A stretch of DNA of 64,000 nucleotides from Pseudomonas sp. (GCF_030684895.1 NZ_JAUXXP010000086.1:46294-110293); one strand, 5' to 3'; positions 53,936 through 63,528 are shown, counted from the first letter of the stretch. Translations and numbers: made by a program. Notes: generated from the sequence alone by a model not told the origin.

Positions 53936-54703
53936 TCAGGCGCGAATCCAGCGCTGCCGGCTCCAGCTGCTCAGCGCATCGACGCCGAATACCAGCAGCA
54001 ACATGGCGATGATCACCGTGCTTGCCTGAGGCTCCTGAAACAGGCTGAGGCTGACATAGAGCATTTGCCCCAAACCGCCGGCCCCGACGAAACCCAGCAC
54101 GCTGGCCATACGGATATTGTTTTCCCAGCGATACAGGCAGTAGGCCAACAGCTGTGGCCACAGGTTGGGCAGGGTGCCGTAGCAGAAGGCGGCAATCTGG
54201 CTGCCGCCCTGCAGGCGAATCGCTTCGGCCGGTGCAGTTGGGGTGTTTTCTAGCGCTTCGGCAAATAGTCGGCCGAGTACGCCAGCGGTATGCAGGGCCA
54301 GGGCCAGGGTGCCGGCATTTGGGCCAAGACCGGCAGCCAGCACCATCAGCGCAGCCCAGACTAATTCCGGAATTGCGCGCAGGGCATTGAGTAGCAAGCG
54401 TGCCGCACTCTGCAGCGGCCAGCCGAAGCGCCCTGCGGCGGGCAAGGCCAGCAACAGGCCGAATACCGCCGCGAGCAAGGTGCCGAGGGCCGACATGGCC
54501 AGGGTTTCCATTGCGCCATGGCTGATGGCCGCCAGATGTTCGGCACTCAGATCCGGGCTGAGAAAGCGCCGCACATAGCCGGACATCTGCCCCAGGCTGT
54601 CGCCGCTGATCAATGCGCCTAGATCGATACCCAGGTAAACGAATGAGGCGATCACCGCCGCGCCGATGCCGCACAGCAGCAACAGGTTGATCAGCCGGTT
54701 CAT
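53936..54703 (-). CDS. PhnE-like ABC permease, second of pair
   Basis: A 255-residue permease of the phosphonate-transporter type with about five to six membrane helices; VLGFVGAGGLGQMLYVSLSL near the C terminus is the EAA-like family signature. It overlaps the upstream permease by four bases, so the two are translated together and probably form a heterodimer. Last gene of an operon beside selD; substrate probably a selenium oxyanion (inferred). Confidence 0.88.
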   Translation of the reverse strand: MNRLINLLLLCGIGAAVIASFVYLGIDLGALISGDSLGQMSGYVRRFLSPDLSAEHLAAISHGAMETLAMSALGTLLAAVFGLLLALPAAGRFGWPLQSAARLLLNALRAIPELVWAALMVLAAGLGPNAGTLALALHTAGVLGRLFAEALENTPTAPAEAIRLQGGSQIAAFCYGTLPNLWPQLLAYCLYRWENNIRMASVLGFVGAGGLGQMLYVSLSLFQEPQASTVIIAMLLLVFGVDALSSWSRQRWIRA

Positions 54704-55527
54704 GCCAGCCTCCCGCGCAGCACACGGCTGAGCTGATCGGCCAGCAGTACCAGCAACAGAAAGGTCAGCAGCATGCTGGCCACTTCACCGCCGGCGAACA
54801 TGCGCATTGACAGGTCAATCTGTTGGCCCAGGCCGCCGGCGCCGACGAAGCCCATGACCACCGAGGCGCGGATCGCGCATTCCCAACGGTACACCGTGTA
54901 GGAGGTCAGCTCCGCTGCGGCATTCGGCAGGATGCCGTAGACGAATGCCGCCAGCCGGCCGCTGCCGGCCTGCAGCAGGGCGTGGGCCGGGCGCTGGTCG
55001 ACCGACTCGAAGATTTCCGCATAGACCTTGCCGAGCATGCCGCTGTAGGTGATGGCGATGGCCAGCACCCCGGCGGTGGGGCCGAGGCCGACGGCGCGGA
55101 CGAACAGCAGGGCCCAGACAATTTCCGGCACGCTGCGCAGGAAGATCAGCAGGCTGCGCGCCGGCCAGCGCAGCAACTGCGCCAGCGGTTTGGGGCGGCC
55201 GCCACGGGACGCCGCCGACAGCGACAGCGCGCGGCTGGCCAGCAGGCTGGCCGGAATCGCCAATAGCAGCGCCAGGGCCATGCCGGCGGTAGCAATGGCC
55301 AGGGTTTGCAGGGTGGCGTCGAGCAGTAACTGTAAAAAGTCCGCGTCATGGGTCGGCGGCCAGAAGGCGGCGACAAAGCGGCCCATCTCGCTCTGGCTGT
55401 CGGCTTGCAGCAGCACGCCCAGGTCCAGCTCGCTGAGCTGAATACCCGGCCACAACAGGGCCAGTGCCAGCAGGGTGAGCAGCAGGCGGGGCAGGGCGGC
55501 CGGGTCGCGGGTGTCGCGGTTTAGCAT
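54700..55527 (-). CDS. PhnE-like ABC permease, first of pair
   Basis: A 275-residue permease of the same type. Signatures are FLRSVPEIVWALLFVRAVGL and VVMGFVGAGGLGQQIDLSMR. Seven bases overlap the ATPase gene upstream. Family members move phosphonate, phosphite or, in a subset found by selD, probably selenate/selenite. Confidence 0.88.
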   Translation of the reverse strand: MLNRDTRDPAALPRLLLTLLALALLWPGIQLSELDLGVLLQADSQSEMGRFVAAFWPPTHDADFLQLLLDATLQTLAIATAGMALALLLAIPASLLASRALSLSAASRGGRPKPLAQLLRWPARSLLIFLRSVPEIVWALLFVRAVGLGPTAGVLAIAITYSGMLGKVYAEIFESVDQRPAHALLQAGSGRLAAFVYGILPNAAAELTSYTVYRWECAIRASVVMGFVGAGGLGQQIDLSMRMFAGGEVASMLLTFLLLVLLADQLSRVLRGRLA

Positions 55528-56318
55528 CGCGGGATCTGCAGGCTCAGGGTCACGCTGGGCGTTGGCGGCGAGAGCAGTTGCTCATTGGCGTACAGGGCGT
55601 CGAGCTGGGTCTGATCGACTTCGCTGGCAGGGCGGTCGAACAGGATCTGCCCGTCACGCAAGCCGATGATGCGCGGGAAGTGCGCCAGGGCCAGTTCCAC
55701 CGCGTGCAGGCTGGCGACCAGGGTCACGCCATGCTGCTCGGCATGCCGACACAACACGTTCAGCGTGTGCTCGGCCAGCACCGGGTCCATGGCCGACACC
55801 GGCTCATCGGCCAGCAGCAGTTCGGGGGCCTGGTACAGCACGCGGGCGATGCCCACGCGTTGCAGCTGGCCACCGGAAAGTTGCTGACACTGGGCGAACA
55901 GCTTGTCGGCCATATCCAGCTTGGCCAGCTCACGGCGAACGCCAGGGATATCCAGCGGGTGCAACAGATTCAGCAGGCTTTTGCCCAAGCCCCATTGACC
56001 AAGCTTGCCGGCCAGCACCGCAGTAACCACCCGCTGGCGCGCCGGCAGAGGCGGCGCCTGATGCACCAGGCCGATGCGCGCACGCAGGCGTTGGCGTTGG
56101 CGGCTAGACAGTTGCCACGGCTGCTCACCGAGCACCTGAATATCGCCGCCACTGGGTTGCAGGGCAGTCGCCAGCAGGTTGAGCAGGCTCGACTTGCCGG
56201 CCCCGGACGGGCCGATGATGGCGACGCGCTCGCCGGCGGCGATATGTAAGTCCACGCCGCGCAGGGCGTGGACTCCGTTACCGTGGCTGAGGCTGGCGCC
56301 GCAGAGGCGCAGGGTCAT
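55521..56318 (-). CDS. PhnC-like ABC transporter ATPase
   Basis: A 265-residue ATPase. Walker A IIGPSGAGKSSLLNLLATAL, signature QQLSGGQLQRVGIARVL, Walker B LLADEPVSAMDPV, H-loop VTLVASLHAVELALAHF. It energises the transporter formed with the two permeases. Overlaps with both neighbours (4 and 7 bases) show one operon. Confidence 0.92.
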   Translation of the reverse strand: MTLRLCGASLSHGNGVHALRGVDLHIAAGERVAIIGPSGAGKSSLLNLLATALQPSGGDIQVLGEQPWQLSSRQRQRLRARIGLVHQAPPLPARQRVVTAVLAGKLGQWGLGKSLLNLLHPLDIPGVRRELAKLDMADKLFAQCQQLSGGQLQRVGIARVLYQAPELLLADEPVSAMDPVLAEHTLNVLCRHAEQHGVTLVASLHAVELALAHFPRIIGLRDGQILFDRPASEVDQTQLDALYANEQLLSPPTPSVTLSLQIPRC

Positions 56319-57166
56319 TTCAGCAGGTCAGCGGCGCGCGCAGCGTCCTCGATGCCCTTGTAGTTCTCAGGCGAGGTTGCGATAAAGCGGCTGGCGGCCT
56401 GCAGGTCGAGGATCGCCTTGTGCTCGGGGTTCGCTGGGTCGAGTGCGAGGAAGGCAGCTTTGATCTTCTCGGCCAGTACCGGGTCGAGGGTGCCGCGCAC
56501 GGTCCAGTTGTAGTCGTAGTACGTCGGGGTGGTGGCGAAGACCTTGACCTTGCTGCTGTCGACTTTGCCGGCAGCGACCAGTTTGTCCCACACGCTGGCG
56601 TTGAGCACGCCACCGTCGACCTTGCCGGCCTGAACCCAGGCGGCAGTGGCGTCATGCGCGCCGGAGTAGCCCACGCGGCTGAAGAAGTCTTCCGGCTTGA
56701 TCCCATCCTGCAGCATAAAATAGCGCGGCATCAGGCTGCCGGAGGTGGACGACACCGAGCCGAAGGCAAAGGTCTTGCCCTTGAGGTCGGCCAGGGAGGT
56801 CACGTCCGGGTTGGCCGTGATGAACTTGCTGGTGAACTGCGCATCCTGCTCGCGCTGCACCAGTGGGATGGCATTGCCAGTTTTTAGGCGTGCCTGCACG
56901 AAGGTGAAACCGCCGAGCCAGGCTAGGTCCAAACGGTCAGTGGCCAGCGCTTCGACCACGGCTGGGTAGTCGGCGACTGGGGTGAACTCGACTTTCATGC
57001 CCAGTTGCTGCTCCAGGTAGGCGCCCAGCGGTTTGAATTTGCGCAGCAGTTCAGTCGGTGCCTCATCCGGAATGGCGCTGACGCGTAGTACTTCGGCGGC
57101 TTGGCTCAGGCTGGCAGACAAGGACAGGGCAACGCCGGCGGCGAGCGCCAGGGTACGTGTGAGCAT
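56315..57166 (-). CDS. PhnD-like binding protein, putative selenate/selenite type
   Basis: A 283-residue periplasmic binding protein. Signal peptide LALAAGVALSLSASLSQA; then VLRVSAIPDEAPTELLRKF, DLAWLGGFTFVQARLKTGNA, KTFAFGSVSSTSGSLMPRYF, as in PhnD/PtxB proteins. A subset of this family is annotated as putative selenate binders because it neighbours selD; this gene is divergent from selD-selU, with 172 bases between, which fits. The ATG at 57166 has GGAG upstream; an earlier TTG would add six residues. Phosphonate uptake remains an alternative. Confidence 0.82.
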   Translation of the reverse strand: MLTRTLALAAGVALSLSASLSQAAEVLRVSAIPDEAPTELLRKFKPLGAYLEQQLGMKVEFTPVADYPAVVEALATDRLDLAWLGGFTFVQARLKTGNAIPLVQREQDAQFTSKFITANPDVTSLADLKGKTFAFGSVSSTSGSLMPRYFMLQDGIKPEDFFSRVGYSGAHDATAAWVQAGKVDGGVLNASVWDKLVAAGKVDSSKVKVFATTPTYYDYNWTVRGTLDPVLAEKIKAAFLALDPANPEHKAILDLQAASRFIATSPENYKGIEDAARAADLLK

Positions 57167-57296
57167 GAGGATTCTCCGGTTCAATAGCGGAAAGGATCTA
57201 AATAACAGGTCCGAAGATGTGCAGGCCTGCGCGTCGTGGTCAGGGTAGTCGATGTGGCGCGATTATATGGAACGCTTTGACAAAGGTCTGCTTTGC

Positions 57297-57302
57297 TAGA
57301 AT
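57297..57302 (+). promoter_or_regulatory. Candidate -10 element of selD
   Basis: TAGAAT lies 37 bases before the selD ATG. An upstream TTGACA is only 14 bases away, too close for a standard -35, so the promoter call is weak. Confidence 0.25.
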
Positions 57303-57338
57303 CCCCGGCCTGTTTCCGATTTGCCGAGAGCCTGACCG

Positions 57339-58373
57339 ATGAGCGAGCCGATCCGTTTGACCCAGTACAGCCACGGGGCCGGCTGCGGCTGCAAGATTTC
57401 GCCGAAAGTGCTGGAGGTGATTCTCGCCGGCAGTGGCGCGCAGAACCTCGACCCCAAGCTGTGGGTCGGCAATGCCTCGCGTGATGATGCGGCGGTGTAT
57501 GCCCTGGACGACGAGCGTGGGGTGGTGTCGACCACTGACTTCTTTATGCCGATTGTCGATGACCCCTATGACTTCGGTCGCATCGCCGCCACCAATGCGA
57601 TTAGCGACATCTACGCCATGGGCGGCGATCCGCTGATGGCCATCGCCATCCTCGGCTGGCCGGTCAACCTGCTGCCACCGGAAGTGGCCCGTGAAGTGAT
57701 CCGTGGCGGCCGCGCGGTCTGTGATGAAGCGGGTATTCCGCTGGCCGGTGGTCATTCCATCGACGCCCCAGAGCCGATCTTCGGCCTTGCTGTTACCGGC
57801 GTGGTGAACAAGCGCCATATGAAACGCAATGACACCGCCACCGCCGGCTGCCAGCTGTACCTGAGCAAGCCGCTGGGTATCGGTATCCTCACCACCGCCG
57901 AGAAGAAGGCCAAGCTGCGCCCCGAGGATGTCGGCCTGGCGCGCGACTGGATGTGCACTCTGAACAAGCCCGGCTCGCGTTTCGGCAAGCTGGCCGGGGT
58001 CACGGCGATGACCGATGTCACCGGTTTCGGTCTGCTCGGCCATCTGGTGGAGATGGCCGATGGCGCTAATCTCACCGCCCAGCTCGACTACGCCGCCGTG
58101 CCGCGTTTGCCGGGGGTCGACTACTACCTAGCCGAAGGCTGCGTGCCGGGCGGCACCCTGCGCAACTTCGACAGCTATGGCGAGAAGATCGCGCCTATTA
58201 CCGATGAGCAGCGCGACCTGCTGTGCGACCCGCAAACCAGCGGCGGCCTGCTGATTGCCGTGACGCCAGAAGGCGAGGCGGAGTTTCTCGCCGTGGCCGC
58301 CGAGCTGGGTTTGAATCTGGCGCCCATCGGCCGTTTGGTTGAGCGACAGTGCTACGCGGTAGAGGTGCTGTGA
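57339..58373 (+). CDS. selD: Selenide, water dikinase
   Basis: A 344-residue enzyme making selenophosphate from selenide and ATP. Nearly collinear with E. coli SelD: TQYSHGAGCGCKISPKVLE with the active cysteine as in E. coli C17 (not selenocysteine), RDDAAVYALDDERG, TTDFFMPIVDDPYDFGRIAA, GGHSIDAPEPIFGLAVTG, and LLCDPQTSGGLLIAV. It overlaps selU by one base (TGATG) and is divergent from the transporter operon. Confidence 0.97.
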   Translation: MSEPIRLTQYSHGAGCGCKISPKVLEVILAGSGAQNLDPKLWVGNASRDDAAVYALDDERGVVSTTDFFMPIVDDPYDFGRIAATNAISDIYAMGGDPLMAIAILGWPVNLLPPEVAREVIRGGRAVCDEAGIPLAGGHSIDAPEPIFGLAVTGVVNKRHMKRNDTATAGCQLYLSKPLGIGILTTAEKKAKLRPEDVGLARDWMCTLNKPGSRFGKLAGVTAMTDVTGFGLLGHLVEMADGANLTAQLDYAAVPRLPGVDYYLAEGCVPGGTLRNFDSYGEKIAPITDEQRDLLCDPQTSGGLLIAVTPEGEAEFLAVAAELGLNLAPIGRLVERQCYAVEVL

Positions 58374-59473
58374 TGCGCGACAACAGCAGCAACTACCGCG
58401 AGATCTTCCTCAATGATCTGCCGATGATGGACGCTCGCGCTCCGGTCGAGTTCAGCAAAGGCGCCTTCCCCGGTGTGCTCAACCTGCCGCTGATGGATGA
58501 CAGCGAGCGCCAGCGGGTCGGCACCTGCTACAAGCAGCATGGCCAGGACGCCGCCATCGCGCTCGGCCATCAGCTGGTCAGCGGCCAGGTCAAGGCCGTG
58601 CGGGTTGCGGCCTGGGCGGCGTTTGCCAAGGCTAATCCGCATGGCTATCTGTACTGCTTTCGCGGTGGCCTGCGCTCGCAGATCACCCAGCAGTGGCTGG
58701 CGGAAGCTGGTATTGACTACCCACGGGTGATCGGCGGCTACAAGGCGATGCGCACCTTTCTGCTGGAAACCACCCAGCAGGCCGTGGCCAAGTGTGATTT
58801 CGTCATCCTCGGTGGCCTCACTGGCACCGGCAAAACCGACGTGCTGGTGCAGCTCAATAACAGCCTGGATCTGGAAGGCCATGCCAATCACCGTGGCTCC
58901 AGCTTCGGCAAACGCGCCAGCGGCCAGCCGGCGCAGATCGACTTCGAGAACCGCCTGGCCATTGATCTGCTCAAGCAGCGCGCCCGTGGCACCGAGCAGT
59001 TTGTGCTGGAAGACGAAGGCCGCATGGTCGGCAGCTGCAACGTGCCGCTGGCGCTGTACCAGGGCATGCAGCAATACCCGCTGGTGTGGCTGGAGGATGC
59101 CTTCGAGGACCGCGTCGAGCGCATCCTGCGCGATTACGTGGTCAACCTGTGCGCCGAATTTATCGCCCTGCACGGTGAGGAAGACGGCTTTCGGCTCTAC
59201 GCCGAGCGCCTGCTGCAAAGCCTGAGCAATATCCAGAAGCGCCTGGGCGGCGAGCGCTATCAGCGCTTGCTGACCATCATGCAGGCGGCGCTGGATGAAC
59301 AGCGCAGCGGGGCGGTTGCGCTGCACCGCGACTGGATTGCCGGGCTGCTGCGCGAATACTACGACCCGATGTACGCCTACCAGCGCGAGAGCAAGGCGGC
59401 GCGTATCGAGTTTGCTGGTGACCAGGCGGCGGTCATCGCCTACCTGACTGAGCGCAAGGCAGGCCGACACTGA
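58373..59473 (+). CDS. selU: tRNA 2-selenouridine synthase
   Basis: A 366-residue SelU (MnmH). The rhodanese domain (about 1-130) has the cysteine in YLYCFRGGLRSQITQQWL; the P-loop domain has FVILGGLTGTGKTDVLVQL and RGSSFGKRASGQPAQIDFE. It converts 2-thiouridine at the wobble position of Glu, Gln and Lys tRNAs to 2-selenouridine using selenophosphate from SelD. The ATG overlaps the selD stop, so the two are translationally coupled. Confidence 0.96.
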   Translation: MRDNSSNYREIFLNDLPMMDARAPVEFSKGAFPGVLNLPLMDDSERQRVGTCYKQHGQDAAIALGHQLVSGQVKAVRVAAWAAFAKANPHGYLYCFRGGLRSQITQQWLAEAGIDYPRVIGGYKAMRTFLLETTQQAVAKCDFVILGGLTGTGKTDVLVQLNNSLDLEGHANHRGSSFGKRASGQPAQIDFENRLAIDLLKQRARGTEQFVLEDEGRMVGSCNVPLALYQGMQQYPLVWLEDAFEDRVERILRDYVVNLCAEFIALHGEEDGFRLYAERLLQSLSNIQKRLGGERYQRLLTIMQAALDEQRSGAVALHRDWIAGLLREYYDPMYAYQRESKAARIEFAGDQAAVIAYLTERKAGRH

Positions 59474-59486
59474 ACGGCATGCGCGG

Positions 59487-61793
59487 CTAGAGAACCGGGT
59501 CCTTGTTTAACGGCAAACGGCAGCGTTCGACCTTCCACCAGCTGGGCAGCAGCTTGCGGATCGCCGGCTGGTTGAAACGGTCATCAATCAGATAGACCAC
59601 GCCCTGATCCTGCACTGTGCGAATCACTCGGCCGGCGGCCTGCACCACCTTCTGCAAACCCGGGTAAAGGTAGGTGTAGCCATAGCCTTTGTTGCTGCCG
59701 AACATCAGCTCCATGCGCTGTTTGATTTCTTCATTGACCGGGTTGATCTGCGGCAGGCCGAGGGTGGCGATAAACGCGCCGATCAGGCGGTCGCCGGGCA
59801 GATCGATACCCTCGCCAAAGGCTCCGCCCAATACGGCAAAACCAATGCCACGGCCAGTGCTGGAGAACCTATCGAGAAAGGCCTGGCGCTCGTTTTCATC
59901 CATTTGCCGTGACTGCTGCCAGACCGGGATCTGCGGGTACGCCATCTGCAGCTCCTGCAGCACCGCCTGCAGATAGGTGTAACTGCTGAAGAAGGCCAGG
60001 TAGTTGCCCGGTTTTTCCGCGTACTGGCGGGCAATCAGGGCAGCGATGGGGGCCAGCGAGTAGTCGCGATGGGCGTAGCGGGTGGACAGGTTGCTGACAG
60101 CCTGGACGTGCAACTGCTCGGCACTAAAGGGCGATTCCACATCGATCCAGGGTGTTTCCTCGGGCAGGCCAAGCAGGTCGGCGTAATAGTTCGCCGGGCT
60201 CAGGGTGGCGGAAAACAGCGTGCAGCTGTGCGCCTCGTCGAAGCGCGGGGCGAGAAACAGCGCAGGCACGATATTACGGATGCACAGGGTGGACACCGAT
60301 TGACCACTGCCCTCGTCGCGGCTGATATCGAACAGCGAGTGCGCGCCAAAGGCCTCGGCCAGCCGGCAGAACAGCATGGCATCGAGGTAGAAGTGCAGCA
60401 GCTCGCTGGCATTGCCCGCCGGCTGCTCGCTCAGGTGATCGGTGAGCGTGCTGACGGCCTTTTGCAGCGCCATGACGAACAGGTCCGGCGCGGTGGGGTA
60501 GACCTGATACGCCACTTCCTGGTCGCGCTCAAGCTGCCGCCAGTGCCGGCTGATGCGCTCCAGCGGCGCCTTCATCACGCTCGGCGCAATGCGCCGTACC
60601 GCTTCAAAGCGTTGTTGATTGAGCTCGGCGGTGTACATGCCACGCGCGCGTTCAATCAGGTTGTGGGCTTCGTCCACCAGCAGGGTGATGCGCCATTCAT
60701 TGAGCAAGGTGAGGCCATACAGCAGGCCGCCCATGTCGAAGTAATAGTTGTAATCGCAGACCACCACATCCGCCCAGCGGCACAGTTCCTGGCTCAGATA
60801 ATAAGGACAGATCTGATGCGCTAGGGCGGTTGCCCGCACGCTTTCATGGCTTAGCCACTGGCCTTCGAGTGCGGCCTGGCGGGCTGCGGGCAAACGGTCG
60901 TAAAAGCCTTTGGCCAGCGGGCAGGAGTCGCCATGGCAGGCTTTGTCAGGGTGCTCGCAGGCCTTGTCGCGCGCCACATGTTCCAGCACCCGTAGCGGCA
61001 TCGCCTCTTCCTGACTGCGCAAAGTGGCCAGCGCATCTAGCGCCAGGCGCCGGCCGGGGGTTTTGGCGGTAAGAAAAAACAACCGATCCAACTGCTGCTC
61101 GGGGAAGGCCTTGAGCTGCGGAAACAGGGTGCCGAGGGTTTTACCAATGCCAGTGGTGGCCTGGGCCATCAGGCAGTGGCCGTCACGGGCGGCGCGGTAA
61201 ACCTGATTGGCCAGCTGGCGTTGCCCGCTGCGAAACTCGGCATGCGGAAAGCGCAGGCGCAGCAGGGCTTCATCGCGTTGGCGGCGATGCTCGCGCTCGT
61301 ACTCGGCCCAGCGGATATATAGGCTGCACTGGAGCTCGAAGAACTTACGCAGCTCATCCGCTGTTGCGGTCAGATGAAAGGCGGTTTCATGCTGGGTGAT
61401 GACGTTGAAATAGACCACGGCCAGATTGATCTCTGGCATGTCGCGCTCCTGGCAGAGCAGCCAGCCGTAGACCTTGGCCTGTGCCCAGTGCAGCAGGCGG
61501 TGATTTTCCGGGATACGACTGATATCGCCGCGGTGGGTCTTGATCTCCTCCAGCAGGTTTTCCTCAGGGTCGTAACCGTCCGCGCGGCCGCGTACCTGCA
61601 AGCCCTGGTATTCGCCATTTAACGGCAATTCGGCGTAATAAGTCGGGCCGCGTCTGGCCACCACAATGGCGTGCCCGGTCATACCTTCCTGGGCGGTGGG
61701 CGAGGGGGTAAAGCGCAAATCCAGGTCACCGACCTTGGCGGTAAATTCGCACAGTGCGCGCACGGCGACCTGATAATTCACGCGTCTGCCCAT
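59487..61793 (-). CDS. XPD/DinG-like helicase with PD-(D/E)XK-like N terminus
   Basis: A 768-residue superfamily 2 helicase. Motif I is AQATTGIGKTLGTLFPQL; four cysteines between ACEHPDKACHGDSC and HQICPYYLSQ suggest an iron-sulphur cluster as in XPD/DinG; motif II is LLVDEAHNLIERARG; late motifs include GGAFGEGIDLPG and VQAAGRVIRTVQDQG. The first 170 residues have RGRADGY and EEIKTH, a PD-(D/E)XK-like nuclease pattern. The start at 61793 overlaps the end of the FAN1-type gene by 16 bases; a GTG four codons earlier is possible. Likely partners in DNA crosslink or branched-DNA repair. Confidence 0.88.
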   Translation of the reverse strand: MGRRVNYQVAVRALCEFTAKVGDLDLRFTPSPTAQEGMTGHAIVVARRGPTYYAELPLNGEYQGLQVRGRADGYDPEENLLEEIKTHRGDISRIPENHRLLHWAQAKVYGWLLCQERDMPEINLAVVYFNVITQHETAFHLTATADELRKFFELQCSLYIRWAEYEREHRRQRDEALLRLRFPHAEFRSGQRQLANQVYRAARDGHCLMAQATTGIGKTLGTLFPQLKAFPEQQLDRLFFLTAKTPGRRLALDALATLRSQEEAMPLRVLEHVARDKACEHPDKACHGDSCPLAKGFYDRLPAARQAALEGQWLSHESVRATALAHQICPYYLSQELCRWADVVVCDYNYYFDMGGLLYGLTLLNEWRITLLVDEAHNLIERARGMYTAELNQQRFEAVRRIAPSVMKAPLERISRHWRQLERDQEVAYQVYPTAPDLFVMALQKAVSTLTDHLSEQPAGNASELLHFYLDAMLFCRLAEAFGAHSLFDISRDEGSGQSVSTLCIRNIVPALFLAPRFDEAHSCTLFSATLSPANYYADLLGLPEETPWIDVESPFSAEQLHVQAVSNLSTRYAHRDYSLAPIAALIARQYAEKPGNYLAFFSSYTYLQAVLQELQMAYPQIPVWQQSRQMDENERQAFLDRFSSTGRGIGFAVLGGAFGEGIDLPGDRLIGAFIATLGLPQINPVNEEIKQRMELMFGSNKGYGYTYLYPGLQKVVQAAGRVIRTVQDQGVVYLIDDRFNQPAIRKLLPSWWKVERCRLPLNKDPVL

Positions 61794-63442
61794 TGCACGT
61801 AACACACATCCACCGGCATGCCGTGCTCGGCGCAGAAGGCCAGCCAGCGCCGCTGGTTATCCTGCAGGCGGTCGCCTGGGCCTTTGACTTCAATCATCCG
61901 GTAGCGCCGCTCGGCCGGCCAGAACTGGATCAGGTCGGGCATGCCGGCGCGGTTGGCTTTGATGTCCAGCAGCAGGCGCTTGAACCAGGCCCGCAGGTGC
62001 GCGGCGGGCAGGCAGTCGAGCGCTTGCTCCAGCAAGGTTTCGTCCAGCGCGGCCCAGAATATGAAGGGCGACTGGATGCCGAATTTCGCCGTGTAGTTGT
62101 CGCGGATTACCTGCTTGTAGGCATCCGAGTCGAGGTGGGCGATGCATGTGGCAAACAACGCCTCGCGTTGGGTATGGAAGTCGGCACTGAGCAAATCCAC
62201 CGGTGCGGTGTGAAAAGGGTGGAAAAAGGCCCCCGGCACCGGCGCGAAGATGGCCTGCCAGCAGAGCAGGCCGAACAGGCTACAGATCAGGCTGTTCTCG
62301 ACATAGTGCACCGGCGCCTGGGGCTCATGCAGGTGGGCTTTGACGGCAAACTCGACACTCTGCGCCTCGGGCCTTGGCAGGCTCAGGTCAATCCGTGCAG
62401 GCGTTACTGGCTTGGCTTTGCCAGGTTGTGGTTGCCCGAGCTGGCGGGCCAGCCGCGTCAACGCACGTTCCACCGCCTGGGCTTCGGCATCATTTTCCGG
62501 TGCCTGGATGGCCTGTAACGTCAGCTCATAGGCGTGTTCGGCGCGGCCCAGGCGCTCCAGTACGCGGATCTGCCGCAGGCGAGCGCCGACATAACGGCAG
62601 TCGCTATAAAACGCCAACGCACCTTCCAGGTCTGCCTCGCGCTCCAGTTGCTGGCCCATGTGGAACAACAGCTTGTTGCGTCGCGCGGCCAGAAAGGGGG
62701 TATCGCAGACCAGGGCGCTGATCTGTTGCAGTACGCTGGCAAGCGGCTCGCCGGCCTCGAACTGCTCACGGCTGCGCTGCAGGTGCAGGTAGCAGTCCAC
62801 ATCCGCCCGGTGACGAAAGGCGCGCGAGTCGGCCGTCAGCTCTACGCGCTCGTAGCGGAAAATGCCGAGCTCGGCGAGGACGAACTCTGACCAGTCCTGA
62901 CGCAGATTGCCGAAGAACATCAGGCGCAGACGCTCGCACAGGGCGTCGATGGTCAGGGAGACAATCTGTTCCTCACTGCCAGGGCACCAGGCCGCAAAGG
63001 CGCGTGGCTCGGCACAAGTCTCGGTCAGTTGCTCCAGCAGTTCGGCTTTGTTCTGCGACTTTCTCGATGTGGGACCCGCCAGATGCTGGAGCACTTCATC
63101 CTTGCGCAGCAGCTTGAACAGCTCTTCCAGGCACAGCTCGGCGTCATACCGCACCCAGCCCGCCTCAAGCAGCGGCCTTGCCGCCAGGCGCGTGCAACCG
63201 ATCTCCTCATAGCTCAGCTTGCTCAGCCGGAAGTGATTGCCCTTGCGCATGATCATCCGCACCAGCAGGGCCTGGGCGGGCGTGTCCATGGCGAAAAACT
63301 GCCGCACGAAGGCATGCTCCGCCTCGCTCAACAGATCGGCTGAACGCTCCTGCAGCCAGGTGAGGGCCTGACGGAAATTCGCTAGGTAGTAGAAGCGCGG
63401 ATCGAGTTGCGACTGCATGGGTGTGCCGGTTGCGATTGGCAT
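61778..63442 (-). CDS. FAN1-type VRR-NUC structure-specific nuclease
   Basis: A 554-residue protein of the bacterial FAN1 type. N-terminal DNA-binding part (PRFYYLANFRQALTWLQE); a SAP-like/helical middle; a TPR-like region (about 290-350); and a C-terminal VRR-NUC domain with catalytic PD...ExK in RAGMPDLIQFWPAE and YRMIEVKGPGDRLQDNQRRW. FAN1 enzymes incise 5' flaps in interstrand crosslink repair. The ATG at 63442 has AGG seven bases upstream; other in-frame starts (63505, 63418) are less supported. It overlaps the helicase gene downstream. Confidence 0.9.
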   Translation of the reverse strand: MPIATGTPMQSQLDPRFYYLANFRQALTWLQERSADLLSEAEHAFVRQFFAMDTPAQALLVRMIMRKGNHFRLSKLSYEEIGCTRLAARPLLEAGWVRYDAELCLEELFKLLRKDEVLQHLAGPTSRKSQNKAELLEQLTETCAEPRAFAAWCPGSEEQIVSLTIDALCERLRLMFFGNLRQDWSEFVLAELGIFRYERVELTADSRAFRHRADVDCYLHLQRSREQFEAGEPLASVLQQISALVCDTPFLAARRNKLLFHMGQQLEREADLEGALAFYSDCRYVGARLRQIRVLERLGRAEHAYELTLQAIQAPENDAEAQAVERALTRLARQLGQPQPGKAKPVTPARIDLSLPRPEAQSVEFAVKAHLHEPQAPVHYVENSLICSLFGLLCWQAIFAPVPGAFFHPFHTAPVDLLSADFHTQREALFATCIAHLDSDAYKQVIRDNYTAKFGIQSPFIFWAALDETLLEQALDCLPAAHLRAWFKRLLLDIKANRAGMPDLIQFWPAERRYRMIEVKGPGDRLQDNQRRWLAFCAEHGMPVDVCYVQWADA

Positions 63443-63528
63443 ACAGATACCTGCGTCTAACAAATAACCATGAACCACAGGCGCGAAGGTAGGGTGCTGA
63501 CGCACCGAACTTACAGAATTTCAGGCAC

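Noticed and set aside
53936..57166. Phosphonate uptake operon phnCDE
   Set aside because: No C-P lyase, phosphonatase or phosphite dehydrogenase gene is present, and the operon is divergent from selD. Kept as an alternative, not as the main call.
57339..57420. Possible selenocysteine codon in selD
   Set aside because: The active position reads as cysteine in GCGCKISP with no in-frame TGA, so no recoding is needed.
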